From assembly GCF_000428945.1 (NCBI RefSeq), contig NZ_AUAX01000015.1, positions 186,001 through 250,000 on the forward strand: a stretch of DNA of 64,000 bases, given 5' to 3'. A model generated the notes under the pieces. The model ran no database searches. It worked only from the letters and a program-made list of their open reading frames with translations, and was not told the origin of the DNA. Origin of the DNA: Hamadaea tsunoensis DSM 44101. GTDB taxonomy: Bacteria; Actinomycetota; Actinomycetes; Mycobacteriales; Micromonosporaceae. Position numbers and translations under genes: made by a program. Every line of letters starts with the position of its first letter. The first letter of the stretch is position 1. This document shows positions 52,385-61,807 of this stretch, piece by piece.

Positions 52385-55201
52385 CTACTGTGCGATCAGG
52401 TCGAACTTCTCCCATGGACCGATCGCGGTGCGGTTGGCGATCAGCGCCGCGGCTCCGGCGTTCTCGGCGGTGACGTACATGCCGTTGGCCTGAGCCCGGA
52501 AGCTGACGGTGCCGTCGGAGTTGTTGATGCGGGCGAAGGTCTCCCACGATCCGACGGCGGCCCGGTTGGCGATCAGCGCGGCCGCGCCGGCGTTCTCGGC
52601 GCACACGTACTGGCTGTTGATGCGCGCCCGCAGAGCGACGTTGCCGCCGCCGAGGTCGACGAGGTCGAACTGCTGGGCGGTGCCGACGGTGGTGGCGTTG
52701 GCGATCAGCGCCGCGGATCCTGCGGTTACGTAGTTGTTGTTGGCCCGCGACCGCAGGGCGACACCTCCGGTGGGCGTCGACGATGTGTTGAAGGTGAACG
52801 AGTCCAGGTCGAACAGGTATCCCGCTCCGCCGGTGAACCGCAGGTACAGCGCGGTCGAGCCGCTGGGGGCGTTGCTCAGGTTCGCCGTGACGCTGGTGAA
52901 CGTGTCCCAGGAGCCGGTGCTGGCGACCGCGGCAGTGCCCAGCAGCGTCCCGGTCGGCGACCCGGCACGGACCTCGATCGTGCCTCCGGCACCGGCCGAC
53001 GACACGCGGGCGGTGAGCTGGGTCGCGTCGCTGAGCCGGAACGGCGTGAACGAAATCCAGTCGGTGTTGTCGATGAAGCCGACGGTGGATCCGCCTTCGG
53101 CCGTGCTGTGGCCCGCGATCTGGATACCCGACATGGCCGAGAAGTGCTCGGCCTGACGGTGCTTGGGCTGCAGGGTGCGGCTGCTCTTCGAGGTCAGACC
53201 GCCGTTGTCGGTGTAGGACGCGTCGAAGATGCCGTAGAGGTTGGCGGCCGCGTCGTGTTCGCCGTCGACGGGGACGGTGATGCTGCCGCTGCAGCCGGTC
53301 TTGCTGGTGATCTGGTGGGCGTGGCTGTCGTGGCCGAGGGAGTAGGTGACGGTGACCCGGCTGCAGTCGACGGTGCCGTCTTCCGGGTCGCTGGCCGTGA
53401 CGGTGAACGGGATGGTGTCGCCGAAGCTGAACAGTTGCCCGTCGGCAGGAGTTTGCAGGGTCACGGTCGGTGCGGTGTTGCCGACGGTGACGACCAGGCT
53501 CGCGGTCCCCGACAGCCCTTGCGGATCGGTGACCTTCAGCGTCGGGGTGAAGGTCCCGTTGGCGGTGTAGGTCTTCGTCGGGTTGGCGGCCGTCGAGGTG
53601 GTGCCGTCGCCGAAGGTCCACAGGTAGGTCAGCGCACCACCCTCGGGGTCGTTGCTGCCCGCGGAGGAGAACGTGACGGCCAGCGGAGCTTGACCCGAGG
53701 TCTTGTTGGCCGCGGCGACCGCGACAGGGCTGCGGTTTCCGCCGCCGATGTACTCGATGCGGTAGAGGGCCGCATCATTGGCGCCGGTTCCGTAGTCCAG
53801 GACGTACAGCGCCCCGTCGGGCCCGAACGCCATGTCCATGACCTGCGTACCCGTCCACGGGAAGGCGGAGATCTCACCGTTGGTGCCGTCGGAGTTGACG
53901 GCGATGGCCTTGATCCAACGCCGTCCGTACTCACCGGCGAAGTAACGCCCGTCCAGCGACTGGGGGAACTTGACCGGCGAGTTGAGAGCGGCGTTGTAGT
54001 GGTAGACCGGGCCGCCCATCGGCGATTCCGAGCCGCCCGCGCCGAACTCCGGCGGGGTTCCGGCGTCGCCGCCGTAGCGGATCCAGGACGGCTTGGCCGC
54101 CGGCAGGGTCGTCTGGCCGGTGTTGCGGAACGAGTTGTTCGCCGGACCGGCGGCGCAGTTGTACTTCGGGCCAGTGCTGTTGGCGTTGAAGTCCCACTCG
54201 TTGTAGGTCTCGGTGCTGGTGTTGGTCCCGGTGCAGTAGGGCCAGCCGTAGAAGCCGGGGCCGGTGATCCGGTCGAATTCGACCTGGCCGTTGGGTCCGC
54301 GGTTCGGGTCGGTAGTGCCCGCGTCCGGCCCGTAGTCGCCGAGATAGACGATGCCGGTGGGCTTGTCGACGCTCATCCGGAACGGGTTGCGGAAGCCCAT
54401 GGCGTAGATTTCGGCCCGGGTGTTGGCGGTGCCGGGGGCGAACATGTTGCCGGCGGGAATGGTGTAGGTGCCGTCGGCCTGGGGCCGGATGCGCAGCAGC
54501 TTGCCGCGCAGGTCGTTGGTGTTGGCCGCCGAGCGCTGGGCGTCGTACTGCGGGTTGCGGTTGGTACGCTCGTCCAAGGGGCTGTAACCGTTGGACTCGA
54601 ACGGGTTGGTGTCGTCGCCGGTGGTCAGGTAGAGGTTGCCCGACGCGTCGAAGTCGAGGTCGCCGCCGACGTGGCAGCACATTCCCCGGTCGTTGTCGAC
54701 GGTCAGCACGACCTTCTCGCTGCCGGTGTTGATCGTGTCGTCGCTGTTGAGGGTGAAGCGGGACAGGTTGAGGTGTCCCTTCCAGGCGTTGAAGTCGGCG
54801 GTGGTGCCGGTCGCCGGGGCGTCGCCGCCGGGGGTGTTCAGCGGCGGGGAGTAGTACAGCCAGATGAAGCGGTTGGTGGCGAACCCGGGGTCGACGGCGA
54901 CGCCCTGCAGGCCTTCCTCGTCATGGGTGTACACCGGGATGTTGCCGATGACACGGGTGTTGCCGTTGACGTCGGTCAGCCGGACCGTGCCGTTGCGGGC
55001 GGTGTGGACGACCGACCGGTTGGGCAGCACGGCCAGCGACATCGGCTCGCCCAGTTCGGCGGTTCCGACAGCGAGTTGGACCTGCTGGTAGTCCGCGGCG
55101 GGGATGGGGGCGGCTGCCGCCGGTTCGGCGGTGCCCGCGAGGGCGACCACCGATCCCGACAACCCCAGCAGCACGCCGGCGATGATGCGTTGGAGGTTCA
55201 T
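52385..55201 (-). CDS. Secreted PQQ-type glucose/sorbosone dehydrogenase with PKD, CBM6 and trefoil
   Basis: The product is 938 aa. The ATG at 55201 follows GGAAGG. After a signal peptide comes a six-bladed glucose/sorbosone dehydrogenase fold (PMSLAVLPNRSVVHTARNGTV, EEGLQGVAVDPGFATNRFIWLYYSPP, YAMGFRNPFRMSVD, GPDGALYVLDYGTG). It contains CCHVGGDLDFD and other conserved loops for PQQ and Ca. A PKD domain follows (ALTYLWTFGDGTTST), then a second Ig-like domain and a CBM6-like module (IQIAGHSTAEGGSTVGFIDNTDWISF). The C-terminus is the fascin-like beta-trefoil shared with the ThuA neighbour. It likely oxidises extracellular sugars while bound to polysaccharide. Confidence 0.9.
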   Translation of the reverse strand: MNLQRIIAGVLLGLSGSVVALAGTAEPAAAAPIPAADYQQVQLAVGTAELGEPMSLAVLPNRSVVHTARNGTVRLTDVNGNTRVIGNIPVYTHDEEGLQGVAVDPGFATNRFIWLYYSPPLNTPGGDAPATGTTADFNAWKGHLNLSRFTLNSDDTINTGSEKVVLTVDNDRGMCCHVGGDLDFDASGNLYLTTGDDTNPFESNGYSPLDERTNRNPQYDAQRSAANTNDLRGKLLRIRPQADGTYTIPAGNMFAPGTANTRAEIYAMGFRNPFRMSVDKPTGIVYLGDYGPDAGTTDPNRGPNGQVEFDRITGPGFYGWPYCTGTNTSTETYNEWDFNANSTGPKYNCAAGPANNSFRNTGQTTLPAAKPSWIRYGGDAGTPPEFGAGGSESPMGGPVYHYNAALNSPVKFPQSLDGRYFAGEYGRRWIKAIAVNSDGTNGEISAFPWTGTQVMDMAFGPDGALYVLDYGTGANDAALYRIEYIGGGNRSPVAVAAANKTSGQAPLAVTFSSAGSNDPEGGALTYLWTFGDGTTSTAANPTKTYTANGTFTPTLKVTDPQGLSGTASLVVTVGNTAPTVTLQTPADGQLFSFGDTIPFTVTASDPEDGTVDCSRVTVTYSLGHDSHAHQITSKTGCSGSITVPVDGEHDAAANLYGIFDASYTDNGGLTSKSSRTLQPKHRQAEHFSAMSGIQIAGHSTAEGGSTVGFIDNTDWISFTPFRLSDATQLTARVSSAGAGGTIEVRAGSPTGTLLGTAAVASTGSWDTFTSVTANLSNAPSGSTALYLRFTGGAGYLFDLDSFTFNTSSTPTGGVALRSRANNNYVTAGSAALIANATTVGTAQQFDLVDLGGGNVALRARINSQYVCAENAGAAALIANRAAVGSWETFARINNSDGTVSFRAQANGMYVTAENAGAAALIANRTAIGPWEKFDLIAQ

Positions 55202-55573
55202 GTGGGTGATGTCCTTCCAGGCAGCGGAGACGGGCAGCCTGCATCACCCGGGTGCGAGGGACGGCGCTCGGCGATGCGGAATGCCATGCATCCGCGATGT
55301 GGGAGTCTGCTCACCAGCCGAATCGCCGAATAGCGGTCAGTGAGGGCCGTGCGGGACGAGCTTCCTGGATCGTGCTGTTGGTCCGTTGCGTTGGCTGAAC
55401 CCGCTCGAGATGCCGGGGCTTCCAGTCCGTAGCTACATTTACCTATCCTCACATTCCCATACATAGATGATTATTCCGAGAATCCTGCCGGTGCTAGCGG
55501 CAGGAAGACGGGGATGGTGCGGCGACCGGTCACCACCGCGGGCGAGGCCCGGCGGCCGTCGCCGCGCGGGCGG
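55202..55573. promoter_or_regulatory. Intergenic and promoter region of the dehydrogenase gene
   Basis: The 372-bp gap contains a distinctly AT-rich island (about 55425-55490) suited to a minus-strand promoter and a Pu/Py-mixed 5' leader. No gene was found. No clear terminator for the gene ending at 55574 could be defined. Confidence 0.45.
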
Positions 55574-56581
55574 TCACTCCTTGGTACTGAAGGCGGCGTC
55601 GAAGGACGCCGTCGGCGGGTCGAACGCGAGACGGCGTACGAAGGCGAGCGCCTCGGGCGCGCCGAGGAGCCGGTCCATGCCGGCGTCCTCCCACTCGACC
55701 GAGATCGGCCCGGTGTAGCCGATCGCGTTGAGCGCCCGGAAGGAGTCCTCCCAGGGAACGTCGCCGTGGCCGGTGGAGATGAAGTCCCAGCCGCGTCGCA
55801 GGTCGGCCCAGGGAAGGTGGGACGACAACCGGCCGCGGCGGCCGTCGCCGGTACGCACCTTGGCGTCTTTGCAGTCGACGTGGTAGATCCGATCGGCGAA
55901 TTCGAGGATGAAGTTGACGGGGTCGAGGTCCTGCCAGACGAAGTGCGACGGGTCCCAGTTGAGGCCGAAGGCCGGACGGTGGCCGATCGCGTCGAGGGCC
56001 CGGCGGGTGGTCCAGTAGTCGTAGGCGATCTCGCTGGGGTGGACCTCGTGCGCGAAGCGGACGCCGACCTCGTCGAAGACGTCGAGGATGGGGTTCCAGC
56101 GGTCGGCGAAGTCCTGGTACCCGGCGTCGATCATCGAGGCCGGCACGGGCGGGAACATGGCCAGGGTGTGCCAGATCGAGGAGCCGGTGAACCCGATGAC
56201 GGTCTGTACGCCGAGCCGCGCAGCCGCCCGGGCGGTGTCCTTCATCTCCTGGGCGGCGGCCTGGCGGACCGCTTCGGGGTCGCCGGTCCCCCAGATCCGG
56301 GCGGGCAGGATGCCTTGGTGGCGCTCGTCGATCGGATGGTCGCAGACGGCCTGGCCGACAAGATGGTTGGAGATCGCCCAGACCCGCAGGCCGTACTTGT
56401 CCAATGTGGCCTTCTTGGCGTCGATGTAGGCCGGGTCCGCCAGCGCCTTGTCTACCTCGAAGTGGTCGCCCCAGCAGGCGATCTCCACACCGTCGTAGCC
56501 CCAGGACGCGGCCAGCCGGCAGACCTCCTCGAACGGCAGGTCCGCCCACTGGCCGGTGAACAGGGTGATGGGTCGAGCCAT
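55574..56581 (-). CDS. Sugar phosphate isomerase/epimerase-like TIM-barrel protein
   Basis: The product is 335 aa. The ATG at 56581 ([15 protein letters not shown]) follows AAAGGAAG; the long open frame upstream is not used. The fold is the xylose-isomerase/AP-endonuclease-2 type TIM barrel: [73 protein letters not shown] and [11 protein letters not shown] supply the Glu, His and Asp metal ligands. Next to a Gfo/Idh/MocA gene it probably handles a keto- or inositol-type sugar intermediate. Confidence 0.85.
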   Translation of the reverse strand: MARPITLFTGQWADLPFEEVCRLAASWGYDGVEIACWGDHFEVDKALADPAYIDAKKATLDKYGLRVWAISNHLVGQAVCDHPIDERHQGILPARIWGTGDPEAVRQAAAQEMKDTARAAARLGVQTVIGFTGSSIWHTLAMFPPVPASMIDAGYQDFADRWNPILDVFDEVGVRFAHEVHPSEIAYDYWTTRRALDAIGHRPAFGLNWDPSHFVWQDLDPVNFILEFADRIYHVDCKDAKVRTGDGRRGRLSSHLPWADLRRGWDFISTGHGDVPWEDSFRALNAIGYTGPISVEWEDAGMDRLLGAPEALAFVRRLAFDPPTASFDAAFSTKE

Positions 56582-56631
56582 GACACTTCCTTTGCTGTCG
56601 TGTGCGGGCGTGATCGGCCGTGGGATCGTGG

Positions 56632-56676
56632 GCTGGGCAGGCAGGAGGGGTCGGCGTCCGCTCCCGCCCGCCCAGC
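56632..56676 (-). terminator. Intercistronic hairpin between oxidoreductase and isomerase genes
   Basis: An 11-bp stem with one A-C mismatch (56632-56642 with 56666-56676) lies in the 181-bp gap. It could attenuate or stabilise the operon message. Confidence 0.4.
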
Positions 56677-56762
56677 GGATGTGAACCGGGGCGACGGTGC
56701 GCACCGTCGACCGACTCACGTTCTCCCCGTTGCGTGGATGCCGTCGAGGCCGGCCGGAAGCG

Positions 56763-57977
56763 TTACGGCCGGGACTCCGCGAACACACCCGCGGGAGTGG
56801 ACACCGGAACCCAGGTGCCGTCGTCAGCGCTGCGCTGCACGGCATCGAGCACCAGCTGCACCTGGTACGCCTCATCGAACGAGGGGCTGGGCTGGGCCTT
56901 GTGTGCGATGGCCTCGACCAGGTCGCGTACCTGATGGGTGAAGCTGTGCTCGTAGCCGATGATGTGGCCGGGCGGCCACCACGCCGACATGTAGGGATGC
57001 TCGGGCTCGGTGACGAGGATGCGGGTGAACCCCTGCCCCGCCGAGGGCAGCGTCGTGTCGTAGAACTCGAGCTCGTTGAGGCGCTCGAGGTCGAACACCA
57101 GCGAGCCGGCCGAGCCGTTGATCTCGATGCGCAGCCCGTTCTTGCGCCCGGTGGCGAACCGGGTCGCCTCATAGGTGGCGACGGCGCCACCGGACAGCCG
57201 GGCCAGGAACAGGGCGGCGTCGTCGACGGTCACCGGGCCGGTCGCGGCCTGCGTACCGCCGTCGCTGGTGGCGGCCAGGCCGCTCGATTGCGCGGGCAAC
57301 GGCCGCTGCCGGATGAACGTCTCGGTCAGCGCGCTGACCCGGGTGATGTGCTGCCCGGTGACGTACTGGGTGAGGTCGACGATGTGCGCGCCGATGTCGC
57401 CCAGTGCACCGGATCCGGCGTGTTCGCGTTGCAGCCGCCACACCAGCGGGAACTGGGGGTCGGTGATCCAGTCCTGCAGGTACACCGCGCGTATGTGCCG
57501 GATCTGGCCGAGCTTGCCGTCGCTGACGAGCCGGCGCATCAGCGCAGCCGCCGGGACGCGCCGGTAGTTGTAGCCGCACATCGCGACCACCCCCCGTTCA
57601 CCGGCGCGGGCGGCCGCCTCGACCATGGCCTCGGCTTCGGCGACGCTGTTGGCCAGCGGCTTCTCGCACAGCACGTGCTTTCCGGCCGCCAGCGCGGCGA
57701 CCGCGATCTCGGCGTGCGAGTCGCCCGGCGTACAGATGTCGATCAGGTCGATGTCGGGTCGCTCGACGAGATCGCGCCAGTCGGTGACCGCTTCGTCCCA
57801 CCCGAGCCGGTCGGCCGCCGCCGACACCTTCTGCGGGTCGCGACCGCAGATCGCCGCCATGCGTACCTGAAGAGGCAGGTCGAAGACCCGGTTCGCCGTA
57901 CGCCACGCCTGGGAGTGGGCGGCGCCCATGAACGCGTAGCCGACCATGCCGACCCGCAGTACGTCCGTGCCGGACAT
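56763..57977 (-). CDS. Gfo/Idh/MocA-family oxidoreductase
   Basis: The product is 404 aa. The ATG at 57977 follows AAAGGA. The N-terminal Rossmann fold has [54 protein letters not shown] with the catalytic EKP lysine. The C-terminal part shows [41 protein letters not shown] with GD-G-H-D typical of the family. It is an NAD(P)-dependent cytoplasmic sugar dehydrogenase; the exact substrate is unknown. It follows the transporter genes, with a 15-bp gap to the binding-protein gene. Confidence 0.92.
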   Translation of the reverse strand: MSGTDVLRVGMVGYAFMGAAHSQAWRTANRVFDLPLQVRMAAICGRDPQKVSAAADRLGWDEAVTDWRDLVERPDIDLIDICTPGDSHAEIAVAALAAGKHVLCEKPLANSVAEAEAMVEAAARAGERGVVAMCGYNYRRVPAAALMRRLVSDGKLGQIRHIRAVYLQDWITDPQFPLVWRLQREHAGSGALGDIGAHIVDLTQYVTGQHITRVSALTETFIRQRPLPAQSSGLAATSDGGTQAATGPVTVDDAALFLARLSGGAVATYEATRFATGRKNGLRIEINGSAGSLVFDLERLNELEFYDTTLPSAGQGFTRILVTEPEHPYMSAWWPPGHIIGYEHSFTHQVRDLVEAIAHKAQPSPSFDEAYQVQLVLDAVQRSADDGTWVPVSTPAGVFAESRP

Positions 57978-57992
57978 GAGCGGTTTCCTTTC

Positions 57993-59051
57993 TCAGGAGC
58001 GGAAGCCCAGGGGCATGTACTGGTCCACGTTGTCCTTCGTGATGGTCTCCGACTGCAGGATGATCAGCTTGGGTACCTGCAGTTCGGCGAGTTCGCTCAT
58101 CTTGCGGCCCTGGGCGATGAGGCGGGCCAGGTTGATGGCCGAGGACGCCATGGTGGGGCTGTAGGTGACGGTGGCCTCCAGCGGTGTGTCGCCGGCCTTG
58201 ATGTGCTGCATCGCGTCCAGCGATCCGGCACCGCCGACCATGAAGAACTCCTTGCGGCCGGCCTGCTGCATGGCCTGCAGGACGCCGACACCCTGGTCGT
58301 CGTCGTGGTTCCAGACCGCGTCGATGTGCGGGTTGCCCGACAGCAGGTTGGCGGTGACCTCCTGCCCGGAGGCCACGGTGAACCTGGCCGCGATCCGCGG
58401 GCCGACCTTGAGCCCGTACAGCGCGAGCGCGTCGCGGAAGCCCTTGGACCGGTCCTGGGTCAGCTGGAGCTCGTCGATGCCGGGGATCTCGGCGATGACC
58501 GGGTTCGTCTTGCCCTTGAGCTTCTGGCCGATGTAGTGCCCGGCGGCCACGCCCATGCCGTAGTTGTCGCCCTTGATCAGCAGCCGGTACGCCAGCGGGT
58601 CGCTGAACTCCCGGTCGAGGTTGACCACCGGGATGCCGGCGTCCATGGCCTTGCGGCCGGTGGAGGTCATCTGCGCGCCGTCATGGGGCAGCATGACGAT
58701 GACGTCGGGCTTCTGGGAGATCAGCGATTCGACGGCCGGGCGCTGCTCGGTGACGTCCTTGCCGGCGGCTACCGGGACGAAGGTGACCTCGCTGTACTTG
58801 CCGGCCTGGGCGGTGGCGTTGGCGGTGATCGCGGCGATCCAGCCGTGGTCGGCCGCCGGCGCCGAGAAGCCGATCTTGACGGCCTTGCCGGGCGCGGTGT
58901 TGTCACCCTGGCTGTTGTTGACGGTCTGGCTGCCGCTGCCCGAGTCGCCCTTCTTCTCGTTGCTGGTGCAGGCGGCCAGCAGCGCGCCGCCGCCGACCGC
59001 GGATCCGATGGCCAGGAGCCGCCGGCGGGACAGGGCATCTGATACAGACAT
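57993..59051 (-). CDS. Sugar ABC transporter substrate-binding lipoprotein
   Basis: The product is 352 aa. The ATG at 59051 follows GGGAGA. The N-terminus has twin Arg (SRRRLLAIG) and a lipobox (GGALLAACTS), consistent with Tat export and lipid anchoring. The mature part is a type I periplasmic-binding fold (VKIGFSAPAADHGWIAAITANA, QKPDVIVMLPHDGAQMTSTG, GIPVVNLDREFSD, AVWNHDDDQGVGVLQA), as in ribose/galactose/inositol binders. It is the third gene of the importer operon after ATPase and permease. Confidence 0.92.
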   Translation of the reverse strand: MSVSDALSRRRLLAIGSAVGGGALLAACTSNEKKGDSGSGSQTVNNSQGDNTAPGKAVKIGFSAPAADHGWIAAITANATAQAGKYSEVTFVPVAAGKDVTEQRPAVESLISQKPDVIVMLPHDGAQMTSTGRKAMDAGIPVVNLDREFSDPLAYRLLIKGDNYGMGVAAGHYIGQKLKGKTNPVIAEIPGIDELQLTQDRSKGFRDALALYGLKVGPRIAARFTVASGQEVTANLLSGNPHIDAVWNHDDDQGVGVLQAMQQAGRKEFFMVGGAGSLDAMQHIKAGDTPLEATVTYSPTMASSAINLARLIAQGRKMSELAELQVPKLIILQSETITKDNVDQYMPLGFRS

Positions 59052-59083
59052 GGGATCTCCCGAATGTAAGATGTGTTCTCCTC

Positions 59084-59110
59084 CGCGTTCGTCCGCAGTG
59101 GACGAACGCG
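59084..59110 (-). promoter_or_regulatory. Hairpin between permease and binding-protein genes
   Basis: A perfect 11-bp stem (CGCGTTCGTCC at 59084-59094 with 59100-59110) has a 5-nt loop, in the 93-bp gap upstream of the binding-protein start. Its position suits differential expression by partial termination or 3'-end protection. Confidence 0.5.
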
Positions 59111-59144
59111 CTTCGTTGCGGGGCCTGGTTTTCGCGTCTCCGGG

Positions 59145-60161
59145 CTAGCCGGAGGTACGCCGTCGCAGTGAGCTCACGCGGAACTGCTGGATCAGGACGG
59201 CGGCCACGATGATGGCCCCCTTGACGATGAGCTGGTACTCCTGCTCGAGGTTGTTGACGATGAACAGGTTGGTGATGCCCTTGAAGATGACGACGCCCAG
59301 CAGCGAGCCGACGATGGTCCCCCGGCCGCCGCTGAGGGCGGTACCGCCGATGATCGCCGCGGCGATGGCGTCGAGCTCGTAGAGGTCGCCGTGGTCGGCC
59401 GCGCCGGCACTGGACAGGGAGACCACGATGATGGCGGCGATGCCGCAGCACAGGCCCGACAGTGCGTAGAGCAGGACGAGGTGACGGCGGATGTTGATGC
59501 CGGCCAGCCGGGCCGCTTCGGGATTGCCGCCGATGGCGAAGGTACGCCGTCCGAAGGTGGTCCGGTTGAGCAGGATCCAGCCGAGTACGCCGACGGCGAG
59601 CATGATCAGGACGAGGGCCGGGATGCCGAGGATCTTGTTGAAGGAGAGCTGGTTGATGAACTGGTTGGCGACGTCGACGCGCTGAGTGAGCTTCCCGGAG
59701 ATCATCTGCGCCAGGCCGCGGGCGGCGACGAGCATGGCGAGGGTGGCGATGAACGGCACGAGTCGCCCGTAGGCGATGAGTACGCCGTTGAGCGAGCCCG
59801 CGATGACGCCCACGACGACCGCGGTGAAGATCATGCCGAGGGAGCCGAACTGCTGGGTGGCCACCGTGGTGCACCAGACGCTGGTGAGGGCGACCAGCGC
59901 GCCGACCGACAGGTCGATGCCGCCGCCGATCATCACGAAGGTCATGCCGACGGTGATGACTCCGATGGCCGACGCCTGCGTGAGGATCAGCAGTTCGTTG
60001 CGCCACAACCAGTCCAGGTCCAGGAACAGGTCGGGCCGGGTGATCGCGCCGACGGCGAGGATCGCGATCAGCACCCCCACCAGTCCGAGGTTTCGCTTGA
60101 CCGGCTCACTCCACTCCCGGCGGCCGGCCGGGATCGGTGTGGCCTTCTCCAGAACCGTCAT
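59145..60161 (-). CDS. Sugar ABC transporter permease (RbsC-like)
   Basis: The product is 338 aa. The ATG at 60161 overlaps the ATPase stop (ATGA). Eight to ten hydrophobic segments are visible (LGLVGVLIAILAVGAI, IGVITVGMTFVMIGGGIDLSVGALVAL, FTAVVVGVIAGSLNGVLI). The TFVMIGGGIDLSVG and FAIGGNPEAARLAGI motifs mark the ribose/xylose/inositol branch. It forms the transmembrane channel with the adjacent ATPase. Confidence 0.93.
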   Translation of the reverse strand: MTVLEKATPIPAGRREWSEPVKRNLGLVGVLIAILAVGAITRPDLFLDLDWLWRNELLILTQASAIGVITVGMTFVMIGGGIDLSVGALVALTSVWCTTVATQQFGSLGMIFTAVVVGVIAGSLNGVLIAYGRLVPFIATLAMLVAARGLAQMISGKLTQRVDVANQFINQLSFNKILGIPALVLIMLAVGVLGWILLNRTTFGRRTFAIGGNPEAARLAGINIRRHLVLLYALSGLCCGIAAIIVVSLSSAGAADHGDLYELDAIAAAIIGGTALSGGRGTIVGSLLGVVIFKGITNLFIVNNLEQEYQLIVKGAIIVAAVLIQQFRVSSLRRRTSG

Positions 60162-61711
60162 ACCGCGTTCTCCGTCTCCAGCAACGATCCCGCCATCACC
60201 ATGTCCAGCACGGTGTGCTCGTCTAAAGTGGATGCCTCGGCCTCGTGGATGAGGCGGCCCTCCCGCATGACCAGAACCCGGTCGGCCAGTCCCAGCACCT
60301 CGGGTACCTCGCTGGAGACCAGCAGGATGCCGACCCCGTCGGCGACCAGCCGCCGGATGACCTCGTACAGTTCGGCGCGGGCGCCCACGTCCACGCCGCG
60401 GGTGGGTTCGTCGAGCAGCAGCAGCCGGGTGCCGCCCAGCAGCCACCGCCCCACCACCACCTTCTGCTGGTTTCCGCCCGACAGCGTCCGGACGGGGCGC
60501 TCGACTCCCGGTGGGCGTACCTGCAACTCGTCGGCGATGCGTACGGCTGCGGTGCGCTCTCGGCCGTGGGAGGTGAAACCGGCGCTGGCGAAGCGGCCGA
60601 ACGTCGCCAGGGTGATGTTGCGATAGACCGGATCGTCGAGGACCAGCGCCTGGCTCTTGCGTTCCTCCGGGGCCATTCCGAGCCCCTGGCGGACCGCGGC
60701 ACGCACGTCCCCGGGACGCAGCTCCTGCCCGGCGACGCGTACCGTGCCGGCTCCGGCGCGCCGGGCCCCGTAGATCGTCTCCAGCAACTCCGACCGCCCG
60801 GAGCCGACCAGGCCCGCGATGCCCACGATCTCTCCCGCGTGGACTTTCAGCGAGACGTCGTGGAACTCGCCGGCCAGGCTCAGCCCTTCCACCGCCAGCA
60901 GCTCGGCCCCCGGGCTGTGGTCCGGGCGGGGCGGGAAGACGTACTCGATCGTGCGGCCGGTCATCTTCGACACCAGTTCCCGGGTCGGGGTGCCCTTGGC
61001 GTCCAGGTTCGCCGCCGACGTCCGGCCGTCCTTGAGGACGGTCACCCGGTCGCCGATGTCGCGGATCTCCTCCAGCCGGTGGGAGATGTAGATGACGGCG
61101 ATGCCCTGCGCGGTCAGTTCCCGGATCACCCGGAACAGGTTGGCCACCTCGTCATGGGCCAGGACCGCACTGGGCTCGTCCATGATCAGCAGCCGGGCGT
61201 CCATCGACAACGCGCGCGCCATGCTCACGATCTGCTTGGCCGCCGAGGGCAGCTTGGCCACCTCACGGTCGACCGGTATCTCCCCGTGTCCCAGGCGGGT
61301 CAGCACGCCGCGGGCCGCCTCGCGCATCCGGCCGCGGTGGACGAACCCCAGGCCGGCCGGTTCGCGGCCGAGGAACACGTTGTCGGCCACGCTCAAGCCC
61401 TCGACGAGGTCGAGTTCCTGGTAGATGGTGGCGATCCCGGCCCGCATCGCGGCCTGGGGACGGGCGAAGGACACCTCTTCGCCGAGCCACATGATGCGGC
61501 CGGCGTCCGGCCGGTGCGCCCCCGACAGCACCTTGATCAGCGTCGACTTGCCCGCGCCGTTCTGCCCGAGCAGGCAGTGCACCTCACCGGCCCGCACCTC
61601 GAGGTCCACGCCGTCCAGCGCCCGCACACCGGGGAAGTCCTTGACGATCCCCTGCAGCTCCAGGACCACCTCGGCGGCGGTCCCACGCATCGAGACTTGA
61701 ACGTCCTTCAC
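60158..61711 (-). CDS. Sugar ABC transporter ATPase (two-domain RbsA-like)
   Basis: The product is 517 aa if started at GTG 61711, which lies about 7 bp after a -10 element and could be leaderless; ATG 61690, after AAGGAC at long spacing, is the alternative (510 aa). Two nucleotide-binding halves are present: Walker A GQNGAGKST near residue 58 with signature LPSAAKQIVSMARALS, and a second half with GLVGSGRSE and LSGGNQQKVVVGRWLL. The degenerate second Walker A is usual for RbsA/MglA-type transporters. It powers uptake through the permease encoded next. Confidence 0.93.
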   Translation of the reverse strand: MKDVQVSMRGTAAEVVLELQGIVKDFPGVRALDGVDLEVRAGEVHCLLGQNGAGKSTLIKVLSGAHRPDAGRIMWLGEEVSFARPQAAMRAGIATIYQELDLVEGLSVADNVFLGREPAGLGFVHRGRMREAARGVLTRLGHGEIPVDREVAKLPSAAKQIVSMARALSMDARLLIMDEPSAVLAHDEVANLFRVIRELTAQGIAVIYISHRLEEIRDIGDRVTVLKDGRTSAANLDAKGTPTRELVSKMTGRTIEYVFPPRPDHSPGAELLAVEGLSLAGEFHDVSLKVHAGEIVGIAGLVGSGRSELLETIYGARRAGAGTVRVAGQELRPGDVRAAVRQGLGMAPEERKSQALVLDDPVYRNITLATFGRFASAGFTSHGRERTAAVRIADELQVRPPGVERPVRTLSGGNQQKVVVGRWLLGGTRLLLLDEPTRGVDVGARAELYEVIRRLVADGVGILLVSSEVPEVLGLADRVLVMREGRLIHEAEASTLDEHTVLDMVMAGSLLETENAV

Positions 61712-61718
61712 ATGGATG

Positions 61719-61748
61719 AAGGTAGACTGGACTTCTGTCGACGGTCAA
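61719..61748 (-). promoter_or_regulatory. Promoter of the sugar importer operon
   Basis: On the minus strand TTGACC (61743-61748) and TACCTT (61719-61724) are separated by 18 bp, giving a predicted start of transcription near 61712. Confidence 0.55.
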
Positions 61749-61760
61749 GCAAAACTTTGC
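61749..61760. promoter_or_regulatory. Candidate ROK operator, palindrome GCAAAACTTTGC
   Basis: The palindrome has 5-bp half-sites GCAAA/TTTGC and abuts the -35 of the importer promoter. It lies 47 bp upstream of the ROK start codon, a suitable place to control both genes. Confidence 0.5.
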
Positions 61761-61807
61761 AGATTGGCGACGATCGTGTTACGAGCTCGGCACATAAGGT
61801 TGCAACT

